64,000 nt of DNA, taken from the NCBI GenBank assembly GCA_023390115.1, contig JAEWDM010000011.1, forward strand, positions 1 through 64,000. The letters are read 5' to 3'. The notes under the pieces are model-generated. The model saw nothing but the letters and a program-made list of their open reading frames with translations, was not told where the DNA came from and made no database searches. The position numbers were made by a program, and so were the translations under genes. Shown one piece after another: positions 35,403 through 44,099 of this stretch. The stretch is from Bacillota bacterium. Its GTDB lineage: Bacteria > Bacillota > Clostridia > Acetivibrionales > DSM-27016. How positions within the stretch are numbered: position 1 is the first letter of the stretch; each line of letters opens with the position of its first letter.

Positions 35403-35465
35403 AAAAAGATCTGCTTTCGTCAGACCGATCCGGAAAAAATAAACCGGACTGGCGAAGGCAGACCT
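35403..35465 (-). terminator. Terminator after the SRP RNA
   Basis: An imperfect long stem between 35407-35433 and 35444-35465 (outer arms read AGGTCTGCCTTCG and CGAAAGCAGATCT on the minus strand), followed by a U-run (plus-strand A at 35403-35407). Confidence 0.8.
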
Positions 35466-35485
35466 TATACAAAGCATTAAAATAA

Positions 35486-35758
35486 TAGCCGTGCACCTAT
35501 TTTCGACTTGAATCTTACAAGCGTAACCCTTGTAGTTAACTCTAACCAGGAACACTTACGGCACATGAAAATGTCTGCTTACCGCTGCTTTCTTCCGAAC
35601 CTGACGGGGTTCACAGGTTTTCATTGCGTAAGACCCGGTTTTCATTGTCACTTGCAGGGGGCAGACCCTACAGGAAAAAGCCTATAATAGGAATTCAACC
35701 CTGCTACAGCGGATTGCAGGAATAGGGCACCGCTACCTCCCCGTCTAGCACGGCTAAA
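35486..35758 (-). ncRNA. ffs: Large bacterial signal recognition particle RNA
   Basis: About 273 bases matching the Bacillus-type 6S-like SRP RNA. Seen on the minus strand: GTGCTAGACGGGGAGGTAGC near the 5' end, GCAATCCGCT, the apical loop segment TCAGGTTCGGAAGAAAGCAGC, and the 3' end GGTGCACGGC, which pairs with GCCGTGC at the 5' end. The ends are set by that pairing and are approximate. It scaffolds Ffh for co-translational targeting. It lies upstream of dnaX, as in Bacillus. Confidence 0.93.
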
Positions 35759-35854
35759 CCTTTGACAACAAATAAACAGCGTTGAATATGGATAATCCCG
35801 CATAGGCCTGAATTTTTCAATACTATAGCAGGCAGGTCCATAAGCTGCCTTTCT

Positions 35855-35883
35855 ATTATACATAAAAGACGTACTTATATCAA
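35855..35883 (-). promoter_or_regulatory. Sigma-A promoter upstream of the SRP RNA
   Basis: Minus strand TTGATA (35883-35878), 17 bases, TATAAT (35860-35855). This implies a leader of roughly 90 bases that is probably trimmed from the mature RNA; a small GGCAG/CTGCC hairpin lies at its start. Confidence 0.72.
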
Positions 35884-35927
35884 TACGTTTTGGAAATTAA
35901 TAATATGGTATTTTAAGGCAAAAAAAT

Positions 35928-35981
35928 AAAGCACCCGGTATAATATGTATAGATAATAGCTTTGCATATTGAGTGCTTTTT
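35928..35981 (+). other. Hairpin with T-run upstream of the mini-gene
   Basis: AAAGCAC (35928-35934) pairs with GTGCTTT (35973-35979); inner ATATG/CATAT (35943-35947, 35965-35969) extends it; T residues follow. No plus-strand gene precedes it, so it may be a leader structure or end of a small RNA. Confidence 0.4.
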
Positions 35982-36029
35982 AAATAACTACAAATAAGAC
36001 CAGATAATATATTAAAAGGAGGAACAAAA

Positions 36030-36074
36030 TTGAAAAATAATATTGCCAACTGTGGCAATTTCATTGTACCATAA
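36030..36074 (+). CDS. Candidate 14-residue peptide with strong ribosome site
   Basis: AAAAGGAGG (36014-36022) lies seven bases before TTG, which opens MKNNIANCGNFIVP and a TAA stop. Within it ATTGCCA and TGGCAAT (36041-36047, 36052-36058) form a perfect 7-base hairpin around ACTG. No family is known for so short a peptide. It lies 72 bases upstream of the galU promoter and could be a leader peptide or an independent small protein; a chance ribosome-site match cannot be excluded. Confidence 0.35.
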   Translation: MKNNIANCGNFIVP

Positions 36075-36145
36075 TTTGCTTAGAAACAATGTTAAATTTA
36101 TATGACAAATTTATAAATTGTTAATAAAGCAAAGCTTAAAAATTA

Positions 36146-36175
36146 TTGTAACTTCCATATAAAATTTGGTACAAT
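36146..36175 (+). promoter_or_regulatory. Promoter of galU
   Basis: TTGTAA (36146-36151), 18-base spacer, TACAAT (36170-36175), 48 bases before the galU start. Confidence 0.6.
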
Positions 36176-36223
36176 GAATAGAAATATTTTTTAAAGAATT
36201 TAATATAAGGAAGTGTATGAGAC

Positions 36224-37093
36224 TTGAAGGTACGCAAAGCAATAATTCCGGCGGCAGGCCTGGGAACGAGATTTCTGCCTGCTACTAAGGCACAGCCCAA
36301 GGAGATGCTGCCAATAGTTGACAAGCCCACAATTCAGTATATAGTAGAGGAGGCAATAGAATCAGGAATTAAGGATATAATGATAGTTACCGGAAGAGGC
36401 AAAAGAGCTATTGAGGATCATTTTGACAAGTCATATGAGCTTGAGCAGGAGCTGATGAAAAAGGGAGATATGGACCTTCTGAATCTTGTGCAGGACATAT
36501 CAAATCTGGTAAATATTCATTATATAAGGCAAAAGGAGCCCAGAGGACTTGGACATGCAATACATTGCGCCAAAACCTTTATAGGCGACGAACCCTTTGC
36601 GGTGCTGCTGGGGGATGATATTGTAGATTCACAGGTTCCTTGCTTAAAACAGCTTTTAGATGTATTTGACAGGTATCAGACCACTGTTGTTGGAGTACAG
36701 CATGTAGACTGGGAGGATGTATCGAAATACGGAATTATATCATGTTGGAAGGTTGAAGACAGAGTATACGGAATAACAGATATGATAGAAAAGCCTGATA
36801 GAGACAAGGCCCCTTCAAATGTGGCCATTTTGGGCAGATATATCATAACTCCCGGGATATTCCGGCATTTGGAGAACGCCTCTCCGGGAAAGGGAGGGGA
36901 AATACAGCTTACCGATGCACTGAAGCATCTTATGGGCGAAGAAAAAATACATGCATATGACTTTATCGGGAACAGGTATGATGTGGGAAATAAGCTGGGG
37001 TTTGTAAAGGCGACTGTGGAATTCGGGCTTAAGCGCAAGGATTTAAAAGGTGAGCTTACAGAATACCTTAAAGGAATAGTTAAGGGCCTCTAA
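36224..37093 (+). CDS. galU: UTP-glucose-1-phosphate uridylyltransferase
   Basis: A 289-residue nucleotidyltransferase of normal length. Seen: PAAGLGTRFLPATK (nucleotide-binding loop), KEMLPIVDKPTIQY, GLGHAIHCAKTF, LLGDDI (metal Asp), KYGII and EIQLTDAL. It makes UDP-glucose for wall polymers and glycolipids. TTG start with AGGAAG ten bases before it. Monocistronic. Confidence 0.96.
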   Translation: MKVRKAIIPAAGLGTRFLPATKAQPKEMLPIVDKPTIQYIVEEAIESGIKDIMIVTGRGKRAIEDHFDKSYELEQELMKKGDMDLLNLVQDISNLVNIHYIRQKEPRGLGHAIHCAKTFIGDEPFAVLLGDDIVDSQVPCLKQLLDVFDRYQTTVVGVQHVDWEDVSKYGIISCWKVEDRVYGITDMIEKPDRDKAPSNVAILGRYIITPGIFRHLENASPGKGGEIQLTDALKHLMGEEKIHAYDFIGNRYDVGNKLGFVKATVEFGLKRKDLKGELTEYLKGIVKGL

Positions 37094-37130
37094 GCTGTGA
37101 ATTTAAAAGCCAAAACGCACCGGAGGCTGT

Positions 37131-37817
37131 TTATTGTTCTTGCATGAGTATTTTGAAAAAGCTGCCGGCGTCGGTTAAATCCCGAAAAAGGTAATCGGGC
37201 TGGTTATCACAAAGCTCCTCATAGCTATGCCAGCCTGTTGCCACTGCAATGCTTTTTACCTTGAGCCTTTTTCCGCATTCTATGTCTCTGGGGGTATCTC
37301 CTATTATGTATATATCCTGATTTTTAAAATCAGCACGGAAGTGCTCTTTTGAATTCTGCACAGCCTGCCGGATAACCTTCCACCGCTCCATTTCTATGTC
37401 CCCGAAGCCTCCGACGGGAAAGTGCCGGTTCAAATTGTCTGCAGAAAGCTTTATTCTTGCCGCTTTTTCCATATTTCCCGTGCCCAGAGCATTGAAGACA
37501 TGCTTCATTTCGGAGATGGCCGAAAGCAGGAATGATATTCCCGGAGCCGTTATATCATAATTGAGTGAGGAGATATTTTCAGCAAGATACCCACAATACT
37601 TTTCACAAAATGGGGAGGGGTCTTTATTTTCCATATCATGTACCGAAAAGACATCTTTTATAATTGTTCCGTCAATTGCTCCCGCCATATTAACAGTGCG
37701 GAAGGCCTCCTTTATTCCGTACATATCGAAGAAGGCTTTGTCCATAGCATCTTTTCCAAGCCCTCCGGCCTGTATAAGTGTGCCGTCTATATCCCATACC
37801 AGAAGTATATTTCTCAT
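37131..37817 (-). CDS. HAD-superfamily phosphatase
   Basis: A 228-residue HAD hydrolase of the phosphoglycolate-phosphatase-like group: WDIDGTL (nucleophile and acid Asp), ALGTGNMEKAA (motif II), Lys in DIEMERWK and YIIGDTPRDIECG (motif IV). A cap domain lies at about 15-85. The substrate is unknown. It converges on galU with a 37-base gap. Confidence 0.88.
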   Translation of the reverse strand: MRNILLVWDIDGTLIQAGGLGKDAMDKAFFDMYGIKEAFRTVNMAGAIDGTIIKDVFSVHDMENKDPSPFCEKYCGYLAENISSLNYDITAPGISFLLSAISEMKHVFNALGTGNMEKAARIKLSADNLNRHFPVGGFGDIEMERWKVIRQAVQNSKEHFRADFKNQDIYIIGDTPRDIECGKRLKVKSIAVATGWHSYEELCDNQPDYLFRDLTDAGSFFKILMQEQ

Positions 37818-37985
37818 GCTTCACCTCATTTGCAGATTATATAAGAATGCATTGATTAAAAGTCCAAAATACATTTTTCTATAAGCATTATATATCAACG
37901 CTTTATAAATATCCATTATTATAGCTTTATTACATTTGATATTTATGATAAAATTCAGGTAAGAAAAAATTTCGGAGGGTGGCTT

Positions 37986-39401
37986 TTGAATACTCCCATA
38001 TACAATGCGGCAATGAAATATTCATGCTCTGATCCCGTGCCCTTCCACATGCCGGGACACAAGCTGGGAGCGGGGCTGCCGGGAGGATTTGCAAGCAATA
38101 TGCCTCTTTTGGACTTGACGGAAATACCCGGTACCGACAATCTTCACAATGCGAGCGGGATTATCCTGAAAGCACAGGAATTAGCAGCACAAGCCTTTGG
38201 CGCTGATGAAACCTTTTTCCTTGTAAATGGCTCTACCTGTGGAATACATGCTGCTATTGCCACTGTCTGCAGTCCGGGGGACAAGCTTATTGTATCAAGG
38301 GACTGCCATAAATCGGTGTTGAATGCAATGATCCTTTTCGGGGTGAGGCCCGTATATATAAAACCTGAGTTTGACAGGCTGTGCGGTATTTCCGCCGCTA
38401 TGCTTCCCGGGAATGTGAAGGAGGCGCTGAGGCTGCATCCGGATGCAGCCGGGGTGCTTATTACGAGGCCCAACTACTATGGAGTATGCTCCGATATAGA
38501 GGCAATAGCAAATATAGTGCATTCATACGGAAGGATACTTGCAGTAGACGAGGCACATGGGGCACATCTGGCTTTTGCTCCGTGCCTTCCCGTATGCGCC
38601 ATGGAGGCAGGCGCCGATATTTGTGTGCAGAGCGCGCATAAGACCTTGCCCGCGATCACGCAGGGAGCATACCTGCATGTAAAGGGGGACAGGATTGACA
38701 GGGACAGGCTCAGGTTCAACCTTGCGCTTCTCCAGACAAGCAGTCCGTCATATGTAATTATGTCATCCCTTGATGTGGCAAGGGAAATAATGCATACGGG
38801 TGCCCCGTTTCTCATGGAGGGCGTTGTCGACAGGGTAAGCAGGCTTCATTGCCTTATCAAGGGGCTTGAGGGTATGTCCTTCATTACGGAGGATATGCTG
38901 GAGTATGGCAAAAAAGACCCTACCCGGATTGTAATAAACATGAGGGGCTTAGGGAAAACGGGATTTGACGCGGGTGAAATTTTAAGATGCAGCTATAATA
39001 TTCAGGTGGAAATGGCTGATTTTTACAACATCGTATGCATAGCAACAGCGGCTGACAGGTGGGAGTACTACGAAAGGCTGTATTGCGCACTTAAGGATAT
39101 GAACTATAAATTTAAGGATTTACCCGCTTTGGCCGATACAAATATAACTGAAATAATTATTCCTCCTCAGAAAATGGAGCCGGCCGAGGTCATGCGCAAA
39201 AAAACTGTAAGGGCAGCCCTGCATGAAGCTGCCGGTAAGGTCTGTGCATGTGCTGTAACCCCATATCCTCCGGGTGTGCCTGTAATTTGCCCCGGAGAAG
39301 TATTTGTGAAGGAGGCTGTTGAATATATATATAATATAATGAGCAGCGGCGGAATTGTTAACGGACTGAGTGAAAAATATGAGGTAAGTGTTGTTGAATA
39401 A
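37986..39401 (+). CDS. Orn/Lys/Arg decarboxylase-family PLP enzyme (YaaO-like)
   Basis: A 471-residue fold-type I PLP enzyme: PFHMPGHKLG at the N-terminus, GSTCGIHAAI, VDEAHGAHLAF (PLP Asp) and QSAHKTLPAITQ, where Lys binds PLP. The C-terminal domain (about 370-460) is typical. It may decarboxylate arginine or lysine, but the specific substrate cannot be read. TTG start with GGAGGGTGG. It precedes tmk, as yaaO does in Bacillus. Confidence 0.9.
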   Translation: MNTPIYNAAMKYSCSDPVPFHMPGHKLGAGLPGGFASNMPLLDLTEIPGTDNLHNASGIILKAQELAAQAFGADETFFLVNGSTCGIHAAIATVCSPGDKLIVSRDCHKSVLNAMILFGVRPVYIKPEFDRLCGISAAMLPGNVKEALRLHPDAAGVLITRPNYYGVCSDIEAIANIVHSYGRILAVDEAHGAHLAFAPCLPVCAMEAGADICVQSAHKTLPAITQGAYLHVKGDRIDRDRLRFNLALLQTSSPSYVIMSSLDVAREIMHTGAPFLMEGVVDRVSRLHCLIKGLEGMSFITEDMLEYGKKDPTRIVINMRGLGKTGFDAGEILRCSYNIQVEMADFYNIVCIATAADRWEYYERLYCALKDMNYKFKDLPALADTNITEIIIPPQKMEPAEVMRKKTVRAALHEAAGKVCACAVTPYPPGVPVICPGEVFVKEAVEYIYNIMSSGGIVNGLSEKYEVSVVE

Positions 39402-39459
39402 TATGCTATAATTATTATGCATAATAATGCAAATGCACATGCACTTTTGGGGGAATATT

Positions 39460-40080
39460 ATGAAAAAGGGCTTGTTTATAACTGTAGAGGGCATGGATGG
39501 CTCCGGAAAAACAACCCAGATTGGATTGATGAGTTCGTACTTAAAGGATAAGGGCTATGAGGTTGTTTTAACGAGAGAGCCCGGTGGTACAATAATAGGT
39601 GAGAAGATACGTAATATAATACTTGATCCTCAGAACTCCGGTATGTGCGATGCCGCGGAAATGCTTTTGTATGCTTCTGCCAGGGCGCAGCTTGTAGGGG
39701 AAGTTATAAAGCCTTCGGTGGACAGTGGCAAAATCGTAATATGTGACAGGTTTGCGGATTCGAGCTATGTGTATCAGGGATTTGGAAGAGGCATTGATTT
39801 TAAGGTTATAGAGGATGCAAACAGAGCGGCACTTGATGGTATTTCGCCCGATATCACCATATTTTTGGATATAAGGCCCGAGCTTGCACTTGGAAGAAGG
39901 CTTGCCGCCACAGGGGCCGACAGGATAGAAAATGAGAAGATAGAGTTCCACCTGAGGGTTTACTCCGGATATAAAAAGCTGGCTTCACTGTACTGTGACA
40001 GGATTAAATCCGTTGAGAGCAGCAGGAGTATAGAGGATATTGCACAGGATATAAGGAGACTGCTGGATGGACTTCTTTAA
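39460..40080 (+). CDS. tmk: Thymidylate kinase
   Basis: A 206-residue dTMP kinase: P-loop EGMDGSGKTT (10-19), LTREPGG, CDRFADSSYVYQG and a lid region near 145. It makes dTDP for DNA synthesis. ATG 39460 follows GGGGGAA and is preferred over in-frame ATGs at 39427-39433. Confidence 0.97.
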   Translation: MKKGLFITVEGMDGSGKTTQIGLMSSYLKDKGYEVVLTREPGGTIIGEKIRNIILDPQNSGMCDAAEMLLYASARAQLVGEVIKPSVDSGKIVICDRFADSSYVYQGFGRGIDFKVIEDANRAALDGISPDITIFLDIRPELALGRRLAATGADRIENEKIEFHLRVYSGYKKLASLYCDRIKSVESSRSIEDIAQDIRRLLDGLL

Positions 40081-40129
40081 AGATGCAGATTGAGTAATTA
40101 TTCTAAAAGAAAGGCTGGTGTTGTTTGCC

Positions 40130-40459
40130 ATGAAACTTGTTTTTGCTGTTATCCATGACGAGGACGGGCATAAGGTAATGGATGAGCTTAATAAGAATGG
40201 GTTCAGTGTGACTAAGCTTTGTTCTACGGGAGGATTCTTAAGGTCGGGAAACACAACCCTTTTAACGGGGGTTGAGGAGGACAAGGTCAATGATGTAATA
40301 GCCATCATAGAAAAGAAATCAAAGAGCAGAAAGCAGGTTATTAACTCCTCCATGCCTCCCAACGGAATGAACGGCATGTTTATGCCGTATCCTGTAGAGG
40401 TGGTGGTAGGAGGAGCAACTGTTTTTGTACTGGATGTTGAAAGGTTTGAAAAGGTGTAG
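40130..40459 (+). CDS. darA: Cyclic di-AMP receptor of the PII-like DarA/YaaQ family
   Basis: A 109-residue PII-like protein: MKLVFAVIHDEDGHKVMDEL, GFSVTKLCSTGGFLRSGNTT and VEVVVGGATVFVLDVERFEKV. In Bacillus and Staphylococcus it binds c-di-AMP in the loop that includes GGFLRSGNTT. ATG 40130 is chosen by family alignment; the AAAGG ribosome site is closer to a GTG or TTG nine to twelve bases upstream. Confidence 0.93.
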   Translation: MKLVFAVIHDEDGHKVMDELNKNGFSVTKLCSTGGFLRSGNTTLLTGVEEDKVNDVIAIIEKKSKSRKQVINSSMPPNGMNGMFMPYPVEVVVGGATVFVLDVERFEKV

Positions 40460-40511
40460 CGGGGGTCTCCTTGCAATATGTTCAAACAAATATGTGTAGG
40501 ATGTGAGTTTT

Positions 40512-40964
40512 ATGAAGGTAGGCGAAAACCTTGGCAAGTCTTCCGGTATAGTGGGAACTGTAGCTAAGGAGGAGAAAAAGGTTCCAAATAGCAGGGAATC
40601 GGCTTTTCAAAGCCAGATAAGGCGTATTGAAGGTCAGGATCATGAAGAGAGGATCCGGGAGTTGGCCTCAAAAATCGCGGAGCAGGGAGAAAAACTAGGC
40701 AAGAAGGTTGATATAAGGGAATTAAAGGTATATAAAAAGCTTATTTCCGAGTTTTTAGATGAAGCTGTGAACAACTCCCGTAAGTTTTCAAAGGAAAGCT
40801 TTTTAGACAGAAGGGGAAGGTTCAAGGTCTATGCAACGGTTAAAAAAATAAATTCCGAGCTTGAGGAACTTACCGAGCAGGTGTTGAAGGAAGAAAAGGA
40901 TAATATAAAGATATTGCAGAGAATTGATGATATACGAGGCTTGATAATGGACCTGACCATATAG
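40512..40964 (+). CDS. YaaR-family (DUF327) protein
   Basis: A 150-residue, mostly helical charged protein of the YaaR family: LISEFLDEAVNNSRKFSKESFLDRRGRFKVYATVKKINSELEELTEQ is the conserved core (shown here only in part). Function unknown, but conserved between darA and holB in Firmicutes. The 3' end coincides with a long inverted repeat. Confidence 0.85.
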   Translation: MKVGENLGKSSGIVGTVAKEEKKVPNSRESAFQSQIRRIEGQDHEERIRELASKIAEQGEKLGKKVDIRELKVYKKLISEFLDEAVNNSRKFSKESFLDRRGRFKVYATVKKINSELEELTEQVLKEEKDNIKILQRIDDIRGLIMDLTI

Positions 40965-40981
40965 CGACAGGTCCATTATCA
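40942..40981. repeat. Inverted repeat at the 3' end of yaaR
   Basis: TGATAATGGACCTG (40942-40955) is a perfect inverted copy of 40968-40981, spanning the last codons of the yaaR gene. There is no T-run after it. It could terminate weakly or control holB expression. Confidence 0.6.
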
Positions 40982-41055
40982 TAAACATTTGTATGGTGAA
41001 AGCAGCCGGGGCATCAGCCGGAGTGCGTCATACAATAGCTTATGAGGTGTTTAAA

Positions 41056-42048
41056 TTGAGCTTTAACAATATAAAGGGCCAAAGAGAAGTGATTAACGGA
41101 CTAGCTTCTTCAATAAAAAATGACAGGGTAGCACACGCATATGTCTTTACCGGTCCCAAGGGAATAGGAAAAAGAACGGTGGCAAGGCTTTTTGCCGGAA
41201 CGCTTCTTTGCACCTGCAGGACGGATATGGAAAGCTGCGGGAATTGTCCGTCCTGCGGCACCTATATAGAGGGATCCAATCCTGACTTTTTTGTTATTGA
41301 GCAGGAGAAGTCCGCGATAGGAATAGAGGAGATACGCGGCATCCAGAGCAGCATACTTGTAAAGCCTCTGTACTCTGAAAGGAAGGTTTATCTTATTGCC
41401 GATGCCGAAAATATGACGGTGCAGGCTCAGAACTGCCTGCTTAAAATACTTGAGGAGCCCCCGGCCTACGCGGTTATAATACTTACTGCATCCAATTATA
41501 AGGCGCTTATGGAGACTATACGGTCAAGAACCCTGCGATATAACTTCAGGAAGAATACGCCAAGCGAGGTAAGGACCGTATTGGCGGACAGGCTTGGAGA
41601 GAATAATCCAAGGCTTGACTTTCTGGCCTCTTATGCAGACGGTGTAATAGGGGCCGCTCTTCAAATAGCAGACTCGGAGGAATTTGCGTCCCTGAGGGAT
41701 TCCGCGATGGATATTTTTATGAAGCTTTCCGTAAAAGCTTCTCTTTCAGATGTCTTCCGGGCGTATGATTTTTTTGAAAGCAATAAGGAGAGTGCCGACA
41801 TAATTTTTGACGCAATGCTGCTGTTTTGCAGAGATTTGCTGGTGTTTAAAAATACCGGAAAAGAAAAGATGTTGATTAATTCGGACAAAAGGGATATCAT
41901 ATTGAATAGTGCATATAAGTTTACGTCTCAAAAGCTGGTAAACAGTATTGAGGAAATAGAAAAGGCACGTAGAAGCATAGCTCAGAATGCAAGCTTTCAG
42001 CTATCCGTGGAAGTAATGCTTATGAGGCTGCAGGAGGAATACAATTAA
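41056..42048 (+). CDS. holB: DNA polymerase III delta-prime subunit
   Basis: A 330-residue clamp-loader subunit: FTGPKGIGKRT P-loop (residues about 29-39), a Cys-rich zinc site (CTCRTDMESCGNCPSCG), AENMTVQAQNCLLKILEEPP and SRTLRY. TTG 41056 is the best start because AGGTG is seven bases upstream and family members begin near this point; ATG/GTG codons before it lie in the gap. It overlaps ricT by one base. Confidence 0.92.
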   Translation: MSFNNIKGQREVINGLASSIKNDRVAHAYVFTGPKGIGKRTVARLFAGTLLCTCRTDMESCGNCPSCGTYIEGSNPDFFVIEQEKSAIGIEEIRGIQSSILVKPLYSERKVYLIADAENMTVQAQNCLLKILEEPPAYAVIILTASNYKALMETIRSRTLRYNFRKNTPSEVRTVLADRLGENNPRLDFLASYADGVIGAALQIADSEEFASLRDSAMDIFMKLSVKASLSDVFRAYDFFESNKESADIIFDAMLLFCRDLLVFKNTGKEKMLINSDKRDIILNSAYKFTSQKLVNSIEEIEKARRSIAQNASFQLSVEVMLMRLQEEYN

Positions 42049-42917
42049 TGGTAAAGGTAGTGGGCGTAAGATTTAAGAAGGCGGGGAAGATATACTATTT
42101 TGACCCCGGAGACTTTGAAATACAGTTAAATTCAAATGTAATAGTCGAAACGGCAAGAGGTATAGAATTTGGACTTGTGGTCGTGCCTAACAGGGATGTG
42201 CCGGACGAAGAAATAGTTGCTCCTCTTAAAAAGGTAATCAGAATTGCCACGGAGGAGGACAGAAAGCACGCCGAGGATAATGACAGAAGGGAAAAAGAAG
42301 CATTTGACATATGCCTGCAGAAGATAAGGGCTCACAATTTGAATATGAAATTAATAGATGTGGAATATACCTTTGACAACAACAAGGTATTATTTTACTT
42401 TACAGCCGATGGAAGGGTGGATTTCAGAGAGCTGGTAAAGGATCTGGCCGCGGTTTTCAAAACCAGAATAGAGCTCAGGCAAATAGGTGTAAGAGATGAG
42501 TCAAAGATGATGGGCGGGATAGGAATTTGCGGGAGAGTGCTTTGCTGCAAATCCTTTCTCGGAGAATTTCAGCCGGTATCTATAAAAATGGCCAAGGAGC
42601 AGGGGCTTTCATTAAATCCCACCAAAATCTCAGGTACCTGCGGCAGGCTGATGTGCTGCCTTAAATATGAGCAGGACGCCTATGATGAAATACTGAGGAG
42701 AGTGCCTAAGGTGGGAGCTATCGTGGAAACACCCGAGGGGCATGGAACGGTGATGGCGGTGAGCCTGCTTAAGGAAATGCTTAAGGTAAAGCTGGACAAG
42801 GTCAATGAGACGGATTTGAAGGTGTATAGTTCAAGTGAGGTAAAGGTAATAAAGGATGTTGCCCGCGAGGATGACGGGGATATAGATATTGAGGTTCTAA
42901 AGCAGTTGGAGGACTAA
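42048..42917 (+). CDS. ricT: RicT (YaaT) regulatory iron-sulfur complex subunit, PSP1 domain
   Basis: A 289-residue PSP1-domain protein with the conserved pair GIGICGRVLCC and ISGTCGRLMCCLKYEQ, which supply Cys ligands. In Bacillus RicT works with RicA and RicF in mRNA maturation and phosphorelay control of sporulation. It starts at the last base of holB (TAATG). Confidence 0.95.
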   Translation: MVKVVGVRFKKAGKIYYFDPGDFEIQLNSNVIVETARGIEFGLVVVPNRDVPDEEIVAPLKKVIRIATEEDRKHAEDNDRREKEAFDICLQKIRAHNLNMKLIDVEYTFDNNKVLFYFTADGRVDFRELVKDLAAVFKTRIELRQIGVRDESKMMGGIGICGRVLCCKSFLGEFQPVSIKMAKEQGLSLNPTKISGTCGRLMCCLKYEQDAYDEILRRVPKVGAIVETPEGHGTVMAVSLLKEMLKVKLDKVNETDLKVYSSSEVKVIKDVAREDDGDIDIEVLKQLED

Positions 42918-42971
42918 ATAATTAGCTTGACTGCCCGATATTTTAAAAACCATTAAAAAATAAAAAAAAGG

Positions 42972-43000
42972 TTTTCATATTAAAGCTTTAATGATAAAAT
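42972..43000 (+). promoter_or_regulatory. Promoter of the ferredoxin gene
   Basis: TTTTCA (42972-42977), 17-base spacer, TAAAAT (42995-43000). The spacer is palindromic (ATTAAAGCTTTAAT). Weak -35 match. Confidence 0.5.
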
Positions 43001-43079
43001 AGTAGCGGTAATTAAAAGTTTTTTATTATACAAAAAAATACCAGCAGTATCAGTAATCCTTTAAGGAGGTGTTGTTATA

Positions 43080-43250
43080 ATGGCATACGTTATAAATGAA
43101 GCCTGCATTGCTTGCGGTGCATGTGAGTCCGAATGTCCCGTATCATGTATTTCGGCGGGGGACAATGCATATGTTATTGATGAGGGTGTGTGCATAGACT
43201 GCGGATCATGTGCTAATGTCTGTCCGGTTGATGCTCCTCAGCAGAAATAA
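43080..43250 (+). CDS. 2[4Fe-4S] ferredoxin
   Basis: A 56-residue clostridial-type ferredoxin. Cluster ligands are Cys9, Cys12, Cys15 with Cys48 and Cys38, Cys41, Cys44 with Cys19; each CxxCxxC is followed by a CP. It carries low-potential electrons in the cytoplasm. AAGGAGG (43063-43069) lies 10 bases before ATG. Encoded between ricT and trmN; partner redox enzymes are not in the window. Confidence 0.95.
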   Translation: MAYVINEACIACGACESECPVSCISAGDNAYVIDEGVCIDCGSCANVCPVDAPQQK

Positions 43251-43260
43251 TTATATCACC

Positions 43261-43300
43261 AAAGGGGTCAGGTAGGAATTAATCTTACTTGGCCTTTTTT
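43261..43300 (+). terminator. Terminator after the ferredoxin gene
   Basis: An imperfect stem with G-U pairs between AAAGGGGTCAGGTAGGA and TCTTACTTGGCCTTT, ending in T (43295-43300). Confidence 0.7.
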
Positions 43301-43346
43301 ACATGGATATAAAAGCTTTAAATAAATCAGGATTGGTGTTTTAAGC

Positions 43347-44099
43347 TTGAATATAGAATTGCTTGAGAATGAACGAATTGATGATCTGCAGTACGGGGGT
43401 CTTAAAATAATACAGAAAACAAAAGGCTTTTGCTTTGGGGTGGATGCCGTGCTTCTTGCCAGCTTTGCTGATGTTAAGAGGAATGACAGAGTGGCCGACT
43501 TAGGGACAGGCACCGGCATAATATCCATACTCCTTGCGGGGAAGACTCAGGCAAAATGCCTTTCGGGCCTTGAAATACAGCCGGAAATGTCTGAAATGGC
43601 TGAAAGAAGTATTTTGCTTAATAGCCTTCAGGACAGAGTAAGAATAATATGCGGCGATATAAAGAAAAGCCGTGAATTCTTTGCTCCCTCCAGCATTGAC
43701 GTGGTAGTGAGCAATCCTCCTTACATGAGTAAGGGAGGGGGCCTGGTAAACCCTAATGATGCAAAGGCAATATCGCGCCATGAAATTATGTGCACGCTTG
43801 AGGACGTAATAGCGGCAGGGAGTGGAATGCTGGTGCCGGGAGGACAGCTTGCCATGGTTCACAGGCCTGAGAGGCTTGTGGATATAGTTTTCCTTATGAG
43901 AAATTACAATATAGAGCCTAAGTATATAAGATTTGTCCACCCGTCACCTTACAAAAAGGCCAACCTTATACTCATAAAAGGGACCCGGGGAGGACGGCCG
44001 CAGCTCAAAATGATGGAGCCCCTGTATATTTATGATGAAAACGGCAGGTACTCAAGGGAAATTAATGAGATTTATTGCAGAGACGAGGTGAAGAAATGA
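43347..44099 (+). CDS. tRNA1(Val) adenine methyltransferase-like protein (YabB/TrmN6)
   Basis: A 250-residue class I methyltransferase: VADLGTGTGIISILLA (SAM site) and VVSNPPYMSKGG (NPPY catalytic motif for N6-adenine methylation). TTG start. Its last four bases overlap rsmI (ATGA), a coupling conserved in Firmicutes. Target tRNA is inferred from the family. Confidence 0.92.
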   Translation: MNIELLENERIDDLQYGGLKIIQKTKGFCFGVDAVLLASFADVKRNDRVADLGTGTGIISILLAGKTQAKCLSGLEIQPEMSEMAERSILLNSLQDRVRIICGDIKKSREFFAPSSIDVVVSNPPYMSKGGGLVNPNDAKAISRHEIMCTLEDVIAAGSGMLVPGGQLAMVHRPERLVDIVFLMRNYNIEPKYIRFVHPSPYKKANLILIKGTRGGRPQLKMMEPLYIYDENGRYSREINEIYCRDEVKK

